A stretch of DNA of 64,000 nucleotides from Hondaea fermentalgiana (GCA_014084085.1 NPFB01000049.1:116834-180833), one strand, 5' to 3'. Shown: positions 16,900-27,899, numbered from the stretch's first letter. Numbers and translations are program-made. Notes: generated from the sequence alone by a model not told the origin.

Positions 16900-19800
16900 T
16901 TATCCCATATCGCTCGACTCGTCCATGTCTCGCACGTTGTAATTGCGGATTCGCTGCGAGCCAATCTGGACCTGACCGCGGCCCGGACCTGTGACAGGTC
17001 GGCGCCGACGAGTCGAACTTGCTGCGCTCAAAGGTGCCTGCGGAGGGTCTCCTGGAGCGTTGTGCGCGGAATTACGAATAAGTTGATGACCATGCGGCGA
17101 AGACGTGTCACGCTGGCCAACCTGCCCAAGGCGTTGACGAGCCTCGGCAAGGCGATCTCGCGCGGAGAGTGGCCCAGATGCTGGCGGCCGGGAGTCAACA
17201 CGAGCTTTTGCTGAAGCAGGTCGTGCGTCTGAAAATGCAAGACGACTCTCGCCAACTATTCGCAGTGATTTTGATGGGGATGCGCGAGGGGTGTTTGAAA
17301 CGGTTTTTTCTCCAAAGTCATCGCTTTCGTTTACAGCAGCTTGGGCCTGTGCAGCTCGAAGTTGGAGCTTGAGCGTGCGATTTTGGGCAACCAGCTGCTC
17401 AAGAGCGAGCTCCACGCTGCGGATTTTACTTTCGAAAGTCGCTGCAACCTGGCGCTCCACTTGATCGAGCTGATCTGTCGTGACGCTGGACCGAGACGAA
17501 TGTTTGAGCTCGGCACGAAGTTTGTTGGCCAAATCGGCGAGGCGGTCGCGTTCCTCCGTGACCTGTTTAATCTCCTTTTGCGCGAGGTCTACTTCACGCT
17601 TAAGGCGGCCGTTTTCTGATGTGAGCGTCGCAACTTGAGACTGCAAAGCGACAGTTATTTCTTCGCTCGGCCCGGGACCATTACGAGAGACCATGGTCCG
17701 CGCTGGATGGTGTGAGCTTTCGTTTTCACTCAAAGTCCGCGTCTGCAAAAGACCAATTTGGTGCTCCTGCGTGCGAAGAAGCTTGCGAAGAAGTCTCGTT
17801 TCTGCCACTTCGTCAGAGGGAGTGAGACCTTGGTGTTTTTCCCGCTCAGCGACAGCCTGAAGGTGAGCAATGTAGGCGTGTAAATCTTGTGCCTGCTCGC
17901 GAAGAAGCAGGCATTCGCGCTCAACGATATGTTCAGGTCGACTTTGCGAGCCACTTTCTTTGTCCTGAGGTTCTATTGGGCTCGTCTCGTCCTGCATTTC
18001 TTGCAACTGCATCGCCATCGATTCCATCTCAGCGCGCATGGCGCGCAGAGCAGAGGCAAGCGCGTCCTTTTCCCTTTGAAGGTCAGCGTTTGCAATCTGC
18101 AAGCGTCCAACTTCCGCCATATCCTCCGCAGCAGAGGTGACAGTCATGGAGCTGAGCGGTGACGGCGGACCAAGATCGCCGTCGAACGTGGGCGAACTTT
18201 GTGCGTGCCCTTTTGCTCCCGGGAAAGCCCTCGTTCCACCACCACTACCGCCGCCACCACCCAATGAAGATTTCCATGCTTGAGAGCGCATCTCCTCTTG
18301 CACGGCAGCAACCTGTGCGCGGAGTTCGGTGACGGTCGTCTGCAGCGTCTCGATGACGCTAGCTTGCTCTCGGTTTTTGGTCTCCAATGTCTCGCAGAGA
18401 TGCTTTTCTGCATCACGCGATCCGTCCCCTTGTGCCAAAGCCCGGGCCTCTGCAAGCTGCTGCTTTGCATCTTCTGCATCGTCACGAGCGCGGTTGGCTT
18501 GATCAAGTGCAGTGGCGACGCGTTCCTGGGCAACTTTGAGATCCTCTTGCGCGCGCGCAACCTGGGATTCAAGAGAGCGAAGCCTGGCAGTTTTTTCTGC
18601 CAATTCGGTACGAAGTTTCGCTGCGTCAGTGTCACGGCGCGACGATCCCGTGGAGATCTCGTCGCGGAGGGTTTCTACTTCACGTTGTTTGACCGCAAGC
18701 TGCTCCTCGTAGTCCCACTTTGCTTTCGTAAAGTCAGCGCGCGAGGTCTCCAATTGAGTCTCTGCTGCACGGAGTTTATCGGCGAGCGCACTCAAACGGT
18801 CCTCGAGTCCCGAGGTCTGGGAGCGCAGGGCCTCGTCGCGTTTGGCCTCCTGACGCTCAAGTTGCGCCTCATAGTGCTCCTTTTGCTGGACGAAAGCTTG
18901 CTCTACGGCGTGCAGCGAAGAGAGAAGGTCGGTCATTTTCGTTTCGTGCTCGTCGAGAATGCTTTGTTTAAGGTCCTTTAGGTCGGCCACTTCGCTCTCG
19001 AGCTCTTCGATTCGAGCGTCTTTGAGACGTTGCGTGTCTTCCAGCTCCCAGACGAGTTGTTTGCACCGCTTTTCACTTGCGTCAAATTGGGCACCAAGTT
19101 CTGCGGCTCTGTTTTGCGCGGCATTTTTCGCGGCGCGCTCGCGCGTCTGTGCCTCGGTCTGTTGCTTGACGCGATCCTGGAGCTCTTTGTTGGCATTTTG
19201 GAGCTCCTCGATACGATGTTCGTAGTCCCGGTACCGCTGTCGAGAAAGTTCGTCATAGGTGGCAGCCATTTCGCGACGTTGGGCCTCGAGATCGTCATCC
19301 TTTTCTTGAAGGCGGTGTTCAAGCTGCGCGAGTGCCTCTTCGAGCGCGAGACGTTCTTTGCGATGCCTTGTCTCCAGCGCGACACGACCACCTTCCATAT
19401 TTGTGCGAAGGTCGGCAAGGCGGCGCTCGTGAGCGTCTTCATTTTCGCGGGCACGAACTGCGGCGGCCTCGAGCTGGGCCTCGAGATCGTCAATCTGCAT
19501 GCGGAGCTCGCTCGCCTCGGCTTCTTTGTCGCTAATAATTTCCTTGACCTTGGCAAATGCGGTGTCGAACTTGTCAAGTTCCGCGTCGCGGTCAGCAATA
19601 AGTTGGAGATTGTAATTGAAATCTTCGCTGAGTTTGGCGAACTTTTCCTCGGCTACGCGAAGCTGTTCGTCTTTGCCGCGCAGAGTGCGTTCCAGGCTTT
19701 GAAGTCTGAATTCGTTCATCTCTTGAAGCTCGCGTTGCTTTTGTTGGATGAGCGTTTCGAGGTCGTCGCCGTGAATACTGGTGCGGCCTGCGAGCCTCTT

Positions 19801-20139
19801 GCCGTTTACTGGCTCGGCCGGAGCAGATTTGCCTCGCGAGATTTGTTTGTGGCTTGTTGGTGCAGAGAAATCCTCGTCGATCTCCGATTCCTCGTCTTGG
19901 TCTTCTCCTCCATCGTCGTCGTCGTCGTCGTCGTTGTCGTCGTCGTCATTCTCGACGTTGGTGAACCCTTGGTGCCGCGTGTTCTCGTCGCGATTCCTCG
20001 TGCGACGGGGCCTGTTACTGTCTGCCGAAGTGAAAGAGAGGTCGCCAAGGATAGAGGCTGCGGCAGCGGCGGCTTCTGCAGCGCGGTCCTGATCGCCCGC
20101 GCGCCTTGCCGCGGCCCCAAGCCGCGCGTCGCGCGGCAT
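16900..20139 (-). CDS. CCDC57: CCDC57-like centriole/cilium coiled-coil protein
   Basis: 1,079 residues from the first ATG at 20139; a longer frame would need a TTG. Residues 1-120 are low-complexity with an acidic Asp run (64-76). Residues 127-199 match the N-terminal signature of animal CCDC57: a Glu/Gln-rich helix leading into EDFNYNLQLIADRDAELDKFDTAFAK (residues 172-197), whose counterpart in human CCDC57 has the same FxYNLQ...RDxELxxxDxAFA pattern. Coiled coil continues to about residue 960, interrupted by a Gly/Ser stretch. The basic C-terminal tail is Arg/Pro/Ser-rich. Animal CCDC57 is a centriolar-satellite and microtubule-associated protein needed for centriole duplication and ciliogenesis; transfer of that role is by family. 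It is tail-to-tail with the Cys/His-repeat gene, 207 nt apart. Confidence 0.72.
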   Translation of the reverse strand: MPRDARLGAAARRAGDQDRAAEAAAAAASILGDLSFTSADSNRPRRTRNRDENTRHQGFTNVENDDDDNDDDDDDDGGEDQDEESEIDEDFSAPTSHKQISRGKSAPAEPVNGKRLAGRTSIHGDDLETLIQQKQRELQEMNEFRLQSLERTLRGKDEQLRVAEEKFAKLSEDFNYNLQLIADRDAELDKFDTAFAKVKEIISDKEAEASELRMQIDDLEAQLEAAAVRARENEDAHERRLADLRTNMEGGRVALETRHRKERLALEEALAQLEHRLQEKDDDLEAQRREMAATYDELSRQRYRDYEHRIEELQNANKELQDRVKQQTEAQTRERAAKNAAQNRAAELGAQFDASEKRCKQLVWELEDTQRLKDARIEELESEVADLKDLKQSILDEHETKMTDLLSSLHAVEQAFVQQKEHYEAQLERQEAKRDEALRSQTSGLEDRLSALADKLRAAETQLETSRADFTKAKWDYEEQLAVKQREVETLRDEISTGSSRRDTDAAKLRTELAEKTARLRSLESQVARAQEDLKVAQERVATALDQANRARDDAEDAKQQLAEARALAQGDGSRDAEKHLCETLETKNREQASVIETLQTTVTELRAQVAAVQEEMRSQAWKSSLGGGGGSGGGTRAFPGAKGHAQSSPTFDGDLGPPSPLSSMTVTSAAEDMAEVGRLQIANADLQREKDALASALRAMRAEMESMAMQLQEMQDETSPIEPQDKESGSQSRPEHIVERECLLLREQAQDLHAYIAHLQAVAEREKHQGLTPSDEVAETRLLRKLLRTQEHQIGLLQTRTLSENESSHHPARTMVSRNGPGPSEEITVALQSQVATLTSENGRLKREVDLAQKEIKQVTEERDRLADLANKLRAELKHSSRSSVTTDQLDQVERQVAATFESKIRSVELALEQLVAQNRTLKLQLRAAQAQAAVNESDDFGEKTVSNTPRASPSKSLRIVGESRLAFSDARPASAKARVDSRPPASGPLSARDRLAEARQRLGQVGQRDTSSPHGHQLIRNSAHNAPGDPPQAPLSAASSTRRRRPVTGPGRGQVQIGSQRIRNYNVRDMDESSDMG

Positions 20140-20592
20140 CTCGCCCCCCTTGGAAAAAAAAATTATCAACAGAGAGAGAAAGAAAGGGGTTTGGGCGGGT
20201 TTGGGCTTTCTGCTTCGTCAACCGTAAGTTGCAACAAGTACTGCACGACCATCGTGCCCATTCTTACTTGGGGACGTCTCCTCGCTGATAGGGAGATTAT
20301 GCGATGCGCAGAAGAGAAAAGGCGGTCAAACTTCGTTCACGTGCGTGGTAGTTGTCACCGCGTATACCTAGGTAGAAGTAGGCCTATAGAATGGAAATGA
20401 ATTGCTCACGGCCAAAAGCTTCAGCGCGTCTCATACGCCTCGTCTTGCGAGGCAGAAGCGCATCTGCTTTACAGTTAGCCTTTCTAGAGAAGAGAAGAGG
20501 AGAGCAAGCGCGATCGTGTAAGTTTTCCTCTTTTTGGCAAGAAAAAAGGGTGAGAGCAAGGTTTCGGAAAAAAGAAGATTGGCTGACGGAAA
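20140..20592. other. Intergenic: CCDC57-like promoter and PSMG2 3' region
   Basis: 453 nt between two minus-strand genes. It holds a TTT-rich stretch immediately upstream of the CCDC57-like ATG and purine-rich DNA near 20500-20560. I see no gene or convincing element. Confidence 0.5.
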
Positions 20593-21396
20593 CTACTGAA
20601 AAAGAGATACTTGCGGGGCACCTCCATCAAGATATTGCCAGCAAGACGGTGGCCTCCACGCCTTGGGAGGAGCAGAGAATACTTTGGCAATAGCCTGTAG
20701 AGCTGCACCCATCATGCAGGCCTCCGGGACATTAAAACCTTCCTTGCAAAAGAGGATAAGAGCGCGCATGGGCAAATTCTGCGCTTGGCAGACATTGAAC
20801 AAGGCACTCAGGAGACCCGCTTTAAAGACGGGTAACCTTGGCGAGCTCGCTACATCGAGAGGCGGGATACCTGTTTGACGAAGCACATCGAGGTCCTCGG
20901 GCGAGACGGCGTCGGAGGCCAGAAAACGAAACTCGTGCATCATGACCTCTTTTTCAAAGTTTGCGCTCGAGTCAGATCCAGCAAGAATCAAAATTGAGGC
21001 AAATCCGTGCGTTGAGATCCAGGTCGAGAGCTCCTCTGCAAATTCTGCAGACGCGCCCTCCACGATTGGCGCCCTGATTTGCAACAAGGTGATCTTTCTG
21101 GAGGCAATACGATAGATTTCGATGCTGCTGCACAGCTGGCCCTTTTCTGCGCCCTCGCATACATCAAGAGGGTCGACCCCTGCCATGGGAAGCACATGCG
21201 ACGAGCGCAGTGCGCCGACCTTTTGCGCCTCCTCGCCGGCAGTCTTTTCTGGACGGGAGTTCGCCGTGTTCATGACCAAGTCCATGGCCATCTGTCCAAC
21301 GTTCCCCAGCGAGACGGCCGGGACTACAAGTAGGTCGCCGCGCAGGGCGTCTAGGGATGCGCTTCCCCATGCCGGGGCCGCTGCAAACTCCATCAT
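20593..21396 (-). CDS. PSMG2: Proteasome assembly chaperone 2
   Basis: 267 residues, close to the family's usual length (about 265). The N-terminal motif LLVVPAVSLGNVGQMAMDLVMNT matches the conserved PSMG2/Pba2 stretch (human LLMPAVSVGNVGQLAMDL). The C-terminal block with ALILFCKEGFNVPEA and WRPPSCWQYLDGG corresponds to the human segment ending in the conserved PPSW-like motif. With PSMG1/Pba1 it forms a heterodimer that guides alpha-ring assembly of the 20S proteasome and prevents premature dimerisation; it acts in the cytosol and nucleus. The start is the first of two adjacent ATGs at 21396. It is divergent from the PABPN1-like gene. A hairpin-like inverted repeat sits 130 nt upstream. Confidence 0.9.
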   Translation of the reverse strand: MMEFAAAPAWGSASLDALRGDLLVVPAVSLGNVGQMAMDLVMNTANSRPEKTAGEEAQKVGALRSSHVLPMAGVDPLDVCEGAEKGQLCSSIEIYRIASRKITLLQIRAPIVEGASAEFAEELSTWISTHGFASILILAGSDSSANFEKEVMMHEFRFLASDAVSPEDLDVLRQTGIPPLDVASSPRLPVFKAGLLSALFNVCQAQNLPMRALILFCKEGFNVPEACMMGAALQAIAKVFSAPPKAWRPPSCWQYLDGGAPQVSLFQ

Positions 21397-22553
21397 TTTC
21401 TGCGTCGGGTAGCTTCTTTGCTCTTGTTCTGCGCGATGGTGTTTGTTCGGGCGTTGCGATGGTCAATCCAAGAAGTCATCGAACGGAGCCTGTGGAACGT
21501 TTAGAACGGTTCTCGAAGCATCGATGATCATCATCATCGTGATGATCTCCCAGGGCCGAGTCGGTGACGATTAAAACATCTCGTCATAAACGATACCAGG
21601 ATACGAGCTGGTCAAGCGTTGCAGGCAAGCACAAGTTCGCGAAGCGACAATTGATTGTTTGAAGACTTTCAGCGTGGCCTTCAAGACAATCTCGCTTTAC
21701 GCAGGTCAATCTTTCTCTTGATTCTTTTCGTAATCTGCTCGTACATTTGAGTTCGAAGCAGGCAGATGGTATTCAGACCAGGGTTATGCGTGTGGAGCTA
21801 CATTACCTCATTTCTTGATCGAAGGATGCTCCTTTTTTCTCCCCTTTCTATTTGTTGGGGATGTATGGTATCTTGATGAAGAGATATCTCGCTCGAAGGA
21901 GTGTTCTACTGCAACAAACGCTGCTTGTAGTCCTTAATTTTAGTATATGGAGCGGCGAGGATTTGGTCGAGGCGAAAAGCAAAAGAAGAGCTTGCCCCGT
22001 CCATTTTTTTTGTCCCATTCTTGTATGGATACGATCTAGTCCTGAGACAGGATTTCGAAAGTCTCTTCCAAGCGAAGTCACTATAGTTCAAGTCCCCGAA
22101 CGGCAACGCCAGCTAAGGTCCAATCGTCATCAGAGCCGAATGTGCGACGTCCTGCGAGGTATTTCATCCAGCCTTCTTTCGTTGATAAAGTCACTGCAAA
22201 ATGTCCCTCGTCAGCCCTCTCTCTGTACGGCAGCAAGTCGGGCCATGCCCGAGAGCCCACTCGCTCTGAACGTGGAGAACACGCTCGGCAAGCCCATCTT
22301 CACCTGGCTGTCGCAGGTGCGATGAGCCGGCGAGTTGCTCTTGCATTCCGCGCCAAGCTGCAGGTCGCAGAAGCGGAGTTGCGGAAGTGGCGGCGAGTGG
22401 AAAAATCGCGCGCCAAGCACGCACGCCGAAGCCTCGAGGCCGGCGAGCAAGCACGCAAGCGGGCAACTCGAAGCAGACACGCAAGGCGCGCGCGAGAGCG
22501 AGTCTCGGCCGACGCGCGGAGCAGCGGCGGCGAGGGCAGCGCGGCGAGGAAAG
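21397..22553. promoter_or_regulatory. Divergent promoter region between PSMG2 and PABPN1-like
   Basis: 1,157 nt. An 8-bp inverted repeat with a 6-nt loop lies at 21526-21547. Composition is moderate until about 22320 and then becomes GC-rich. A short open stretch 22244-22315 (MPESPLALNVENTLGKPIFT...) ends at a CAG|GTGCGA donor-like site and could be an upstream ORF or a leader exon. Long Arg-rich frames here are shadows. Confidence 0.5.
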
Positions 22554-23292
22554 ATGGGCGACGAGGCGGACGAGGAGCGCGAGCTGGCGGAGATGCAGGC
22601 CAAGCTGCTGGCCATGGAGGAGGAAGCCGCCAAGCTCGCCGCCGGCGACGACGACGACGACTTGGGCGGCGGCGACGGCGAGCTTGGCGGCAACGCGAAC
22701 GCCGGCGGCGAGAACGGCGCGGGCGCCGGGCAGAGCGCAGCGGGCGCGGCAGCCGCGGGCGCCGGCGGCCCCAGCGGCGGCCCCNNNNNNNNNNNNNNNN
22801 NNNNNNNNNNNNNNNNNNNNNNNNNNNNNNNNNNNNNNNNNNNNNNNNNNNNNNNNNNNNNNNNNNNNNNNNNNNNNNNNNNNNGGCGGCGACGAGACCG
22901 GCGAGGGCGGCGACGCGGCGGGCGATCGCGAGATCTTCGTCGGGAACCTGCACGACGACGTCGGGCCGCAGGACCTGAATGATTTTTTCAAGGACTGCGG
23001 TACGGTGAATAGAATTACGATCCTCTGCGACAAACACACGGGCCAGTCGAAGGGGTTCGCCTACATGGAGTTTGAGGAACCGGAGGCTATCGACCTCGCT
23101 CTCGAGCTTAACGAGACGGAGCTTATGGGCAAGGCGATCAAGGTCTCGCGGAAACGCAAAAACGTGCCACGGCATCAGCTTGGCCGCGGCCGCGGCCGAG
23201 GACGTGGCGGCTTTCGTGGTCGAGGCCGAGGTGGATTCAGAGGCGGAAGCAGAGGGCGTGGCCGTGGTCGGGGCCGCTTTCAGCCGTACTAG
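22554..23292 (+). CDS. PABPN1: PABPN1-like nuclear poly(A)-binding protein (interrupted by assembly gap)
   Basis: The ATG at 22554 opens MGDEADEERELAEMQAKL, an acidic start leading into a short coiled-coil helix with MEEEAAKLAAG, as in PABPN1. A Gly/Ala/Asp-rich linker runs into the gap (22785-22884). After the gap a single RRM follows: RNP2-like EIFVGNL, then CGTVNRITILCDKHTGQSKG and RNP1-like KGFAYMEF. The CG(S/T)VNR(V/I)TILCDK core is diagnostic of PABPN1/Rox3-type poly(A)-binding proteins. The C-terminus is a GRGRGRGGFRGRGRGG arginine-glycine tail ending QPY, a likely arginine-methylation target. The product coats nascent poly(A) and stimulates poly(A) polymerase in the nucleus. Reading frames on the two sides of the gap differ in window coordinates. 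They join only if the true gap is a multiple of three, so the printed 100 N is an estimate and not a frameshift in the gene. Confidence 0.88.
22785..22884. other. Assembly gap (100 N)
   Basis: A run of exactly 100 N, a conventional placeholder for unknown length, inside the Gly/Ala-rich linker of the PABPN1-like gene. The missing sequence is probably GC-rich repeat coding for Gly/Ala. Confidence 0.98.
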
Positions 23293-23858
23293 AGCCTCGC
23301 CATGTCCCTGTTACACCTCACCTCTTACCCACCACGTACTTTTCCATCTGTCTGATAGCCTTCAACGCTTTTGATTTACTGATTGATGTGCCCTCCCGCA
23401 AACCAAAGACTATAAAGTAAAAAATAAATAAAAAATTCAACGACGCAAAAATCTCGTTTTCAATCTGTGCCTCCTCTCCTTTTCCGAGAAAGGGCCTGAA
23501 TTGTCGTCTCTCTTGTCTCTGATAGAATACAAACGATCTCGTGCTCAATCTTTATTTCTTAGCTTTTTTTTTTTCTTTAATTAGATGCCCAAATCGTCCC
23601 TATTCTGCCCGTAGAAAGCAGCAGCACGATGGACTGCGAGCACATCACAAGTCCATGCTTGTTAGGACACCTACATGCACGCAAGCAAGAGAACAAGCAA
23701 CGAGCAATCATTGTCACAATTCTTTGCGAGATTCGAGTTTTTTATTTTTTTATAACATCACATGCTCGCTTTGAGAAGGGAAGAAGGGGATGTGGGGTGA
23801 GTTAGGAAGGGAGGAAGGAAGGGGAGAACCTGATCTTTGTAGTGTGAGACCAATCTTG
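23293..23858. other. Convergent 3' region between PABPN1-like and RRM protein
   Basis: AT-richer than its surroundings, with several A-runs and T-runs (for example near 23415-23440 and 23565-23580). This fits overlapping 3' UTRs and polyadenylation sites of the two convergent genes. No gene seen. Confidence 0.5.
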
Positions 23859-26234
23859 CTAGGCAGTTTCAAAGCTAGTACACGCCTCGTAGACACACAT
23901 CAACAAAGCAAACACAGACAAACGAAGGTCGTCCCAACTTTTGAAAGCCTGAATTGCAGCTGCAGACATACTCACGGCAAGAACTGGTACTGTCGCCAAT
24001 ACTGCCGATGCCGCTGCTGCTGCCTCTGATGCCTGTGCAAGCTGGTCTGCAAAAGAGAAGGAAAACCTCGTGAGTTAGTGGAAGGCTGGCACACTGGCAC
24101 GGCGCGGAGCGCGTTCACCTGCAAATGACTTTTCCGCCATTGCAGCACAGTCAAGCGCCGAGGAAGGCCTTTCGACGCGATCCTGGCCATCCTCTGCAGT
24201 ATCTTCTCCCACATCGTCAGCTTCTCCGGAATTACCATCGTTGAGATTGCCATTGTTGTCAGCTTCAGTTGTAGCGGTCGGGTTGCCATCGGTACCAAGC
24301 TGGCTTGAGCTGGAGCCAAGTTGCCCAGCTTCGACGACAAGCTGCTGGGCAGCCATCATCGCAGCGAGGTGGCGCTGCTCCGGCGGCGACATCATCGGGC
24401 CCGGCGCGCCGTACATCATCGACGGCGAGTACACATATCCTCCAGGGCCAGCGGCAGCGCCAGCAGGACCAGCGCCATACGCAGCAGGACCATGCGGAAC
24501 AACAGACGCCATCGGGGACGAAGGCGGAGACGACGGGTAGTATGGGCCGTAGTAGGCGGCATGGCCGTAGGCCGCAAAATCCATCGCGGACTGAGCGCCT
24601 GGGGAGCCCGGGAAGAACATGGCGGGCATTTGTTGCCAGCCCGCCGTCGGGGAGCTCTGCGCCCCATACATGAGAGGAGTGGACGCCATGATTGGAGATG
24701 GCCCTCTGGGGTTATTTGAGAACTTGCCCCAATCTAGACGCACAGCCTGCGCTCCGAGCATAGTGCCCCGAAGGGTGTCGATGGCACGCTTGGCCTCCTC
24801 TCGAGTGGAGAACTTGACAAAGCCGCAGCCCTTGTTGGGCGGAATCTTGATGCTTTCGATGGATCCGCAGCATTCAAAGTGGGCTTGAATGGCGTCGGCG
24901 TTGACATTCGGGTCCAAGTTGCCAATGAAGACCGTAGTTCGCGGGGCAGGTCTGCCTCCTCCGCTACTCGGTGGGCTTTGTTCTGCGTCCGAGGTCGCTT
25001 CGGGCTGATCCTCATCTTGGCAAGCATTGGCAGAGGCTTCACCGGTCGCCGGTTCACGCTGCAAAATTTCTGCGCCTGCAATTGCAGATTTTTCTTCGTC
25101 TTGAGCCTCGTTCTCAGCCACAGGCTTTTTCTGAATCGTGGAGACGGCAATGGAGTCGTGCGTCACGTTCGGGGCGTTAAGATCGTCAGAGACATGCGAG
25201 ACTTCGGAAAAGGATCCGCTTCGGCTGCTCATGGTGCGCGACGAAAGGGAGGAGACTGAGGTTGCCCGCATGTACGCGGGGGGCTCAGCGTACGATGCGG
25301 TGTTGTTACTATGGCGCGGGCTATCGTGCCGTCTAGAGGATTCGCCGTTCGACGAAGACTGCCCCTCAGGCCGACGTGCCGCAGGGCCTACCCGCACGCG
25401 TCGCCCATCAATGAGAGCGTTTTGCATGGCACGCAGAGCCTGCCTGCAATCGTCCTGAGACTTGAAGCGGACGAAGCCGTATCCCTTGGAGCATCCCGTA
25501 TTGGAATCGAAGAGGACATTGGCGTCTACACAGGTGGCGAACTTTTCTGCAAAGGCAGCCTTGAGCGTCGCGCTGGTCGTTTCGGGCGCGAGGTCTCCGA
25601 CGTAGAGTGAGAGATGGCTGCGATTGCGAGGGGACGGTGACGATCCCGCAGAGGCGGTAGCATTGGAGGTCGAGGTTGCGTCTGATTCGTTGTGATCCGC
25701 AGAATGCTGGCGCCGACGGCGCGATGCGTTGTTGTTGTTCCCGCTGCCATTGCTTCCGCTACTTCCGCTGCTGCCCTTTCCCCAGTTCAGCCGATAACAG
25801 AGGTTGGTGCCGGGAATCGGCTGTCCATTAAAGGTCTCGAGAACGTGGCGCGCGGCTGCGTGCGAGCTAAACTCAATGAACGCGTAGCCGGCAGGTAGCC
25901 CGGTGCTGTTATTGCGCATCATGCGCACGCGGGCTACCTCTTGCGTGGGTGCGAACAGGTTGAGCAGATGGCCTTCGTTCCACGTGGGCTGAATGGAGCC
26001 CATCCACAGCGTGCAGGTTTCTCCGTGCATGACGTGTTGTCGACGAGGTCTCCGCTGCTGCTGCGGCTGTTGCTGCTGTTGCTGCTGCTGTTGTTGTTGC
26101 GGTTGCTTCTGCTGCTGCTCCGTCTTGGACTGCATTTTCTCTTGGAGGACTTGACCTTGCTCCTGGTCCTGGTCTTTCTCCTGGTCCTGGTCCTTCTCCT
26201 GCTCAGGCTCCTCGTGCTGCTTCTCGACCATCAT
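23859..26234 (-). CDS. Three-RRM RNA-binding protein (RBP45/47, Nam8/Csx1 type)
   Basis: The start is taken at the ATG at 26234, because the open frame beyond it has only a TTG. A Glu/Gln/Asp-rich N-terminus with a Gln run precedes three RRMs at about residues 74-152, 208-285 and 432-504: TLWMGSIQP...GYAFIEF, SLYVGDLAP...GYGFVRF and TVFIGNLDP...GCGFVKF. This order, and the PPNKGCGFVKF form of RRM3, match plant RBP45/47 and yeast Nam8/Csx1, which bind U-rich RNA in splicing or mRNA stability. A Pro/Ala/Gly/Tyr-rich tail follows. Reading straight through gives a stop at 24075. A good intron, with donor CAG|GTGAAC at 24118, a CTAAC branch-like site and acceptor TTTTGCAG ending at 24047, would instead extend the protein 62 codons to a stop at 23859-23861. 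A second donor-like site (GTGAGTATG, 23975) makes the 3' end uncertain. Confidence 0.8.
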
Positions 26235-27867
26235 GAGCTCGCTCGTACGCCTGCACGCCCGCACGCTCGCTCGCGTACCCTTTTGCGTACTACTTGTTGC
26301 ACACGTGCACCCCGTCCTCGCTGCTCGTACCGGCGCTACTTCTGATGCCGCTGTTTCTGCTGCCAACGCTTCTTCTGCTGCTGCCGCCGCCGCCGCTGCT
26401 GCCGAAGCCCGCGCTTCTCGCGCCGCTGCTGCCGGCTGCTACCGCCGCCGCCGCCGGAGCGTCGCGTCCGCTGCTCCGCGCGTCGCGGCCTGTCGCGGCG
26501 AGGCCTCGCGCGGCAGTCTGAAAGGTAAAAGGTAACCCGGTAAGGTAAACAAGCGGGCGCCAGCTACAAAGCGAGCGAGGTCTCGCGAGCGAGGCCGCGC
26601 AGTGCCTCTCGCAGGTTCGCCACGCAGAGACGACGCGGCCTCGCGAGCGGCCGCGCTACGCCCTGGACCTGCTCTGCTCCTCGCCGCTCGCGAAGACCCA
26701 ACCGAGCCACGCGGGCGCGAGATACAGAGCGACTGACGGAGAGGTTCGGGCTGCTCGCGCTGCGCTGTGCTCGATCGCAAAGAAGGAAAGCTGCGCAACA
26801 GGATACCCGTCTCGCGCTCGGTCCTCGAGAGCGGCGGCGCCGCAGGGGCGGTCGGCCGCGCAGGCACGCTCGCAGCTCGCTCGGTCGCTCCTTCCCTTCC
26901 GCGCAGCTCGCGCGGCCGGCCTGCCTGGCGCTGCGCTCGCTGCCTCGCGCCGCTTGGCTCGCCGGGGCGCCTTGTGTTGCTTTGTTGCGTGTGTGCACGT
27001 GCCGCGTCGAGGACTCGGCACGTGCAGCGCTTTCCCTCGCTCGCAAGCGCTCCCTCGCTCCCTCCCTCCCTAGCTCCCTCGCCCGCCGCCGGGCTGCTAG
27101 AGGGCTGCCTGGCTGCCTGCGCGCGGCCGGGCTGCGCTGCCGGGCTGCGCGAGGGCTGGGCGCGGGTCGCGGCGCGAGATCGAAGCGAGTCTGCGCGGCG
27201 GTATCGTGTGCCTTGGCGAGCTCGCACAGGCAGGCAGGCAGGCAGGCAGCAGTGCAGCGCGTGCAGCGACGCGCGCGAGGGTGGCTACGAGTTTGTGCGC
27301 GGCCCCGCGCACACTGAGCTATGGCGCGCGCGCAAGTGCGCTATCGCGCGGGCGCAAGTGCGCTATCGCGCTGCAGGCCCTTGCTCCTCGCGCGGCCGGA
27401 AAGCATGATGGCTCCAGCCGCCGCGCACACGCACGCAGACTTCGAGCACGCGCACACGGCCTCGCTCCCTCGCCCGCTCGCGCCCGCTTGACCCGCGCAC
27501 CCGCCCTGTCCAGGCCGCCAGGCCGGGCGAGCGGCGGGCGACAGACCTGCCCTGCGCGGCCCGCTGCGCGCGCGATCGCGTCGCGAGACCGGGCCCCGGG
27601 GGCGCGCGGGGGCAGCGAGCGCAACCTTTCGACTCGACTCGACTCGACTCGGGGCGGCCGGGATGGGCGGTGCAAGGGAAGAAGGCGCTCGTACGTACAT
27701 ACTGCACACTACGACTTGACTCGCGCATTCTTGTGTTGCTGCTGCTGCTACTACCCGGAATGGAATGGAATAATGATGGATGGCGCGATACTTGCCGACA
27801 GACGCTCCGCGGCGTCCAGCCTCCTTCCTGCGCGGTACTCGAAGCCGCCTTCGGCCCTCGGCTCGGC

Positions 27868-27899
<32 letters not shown>

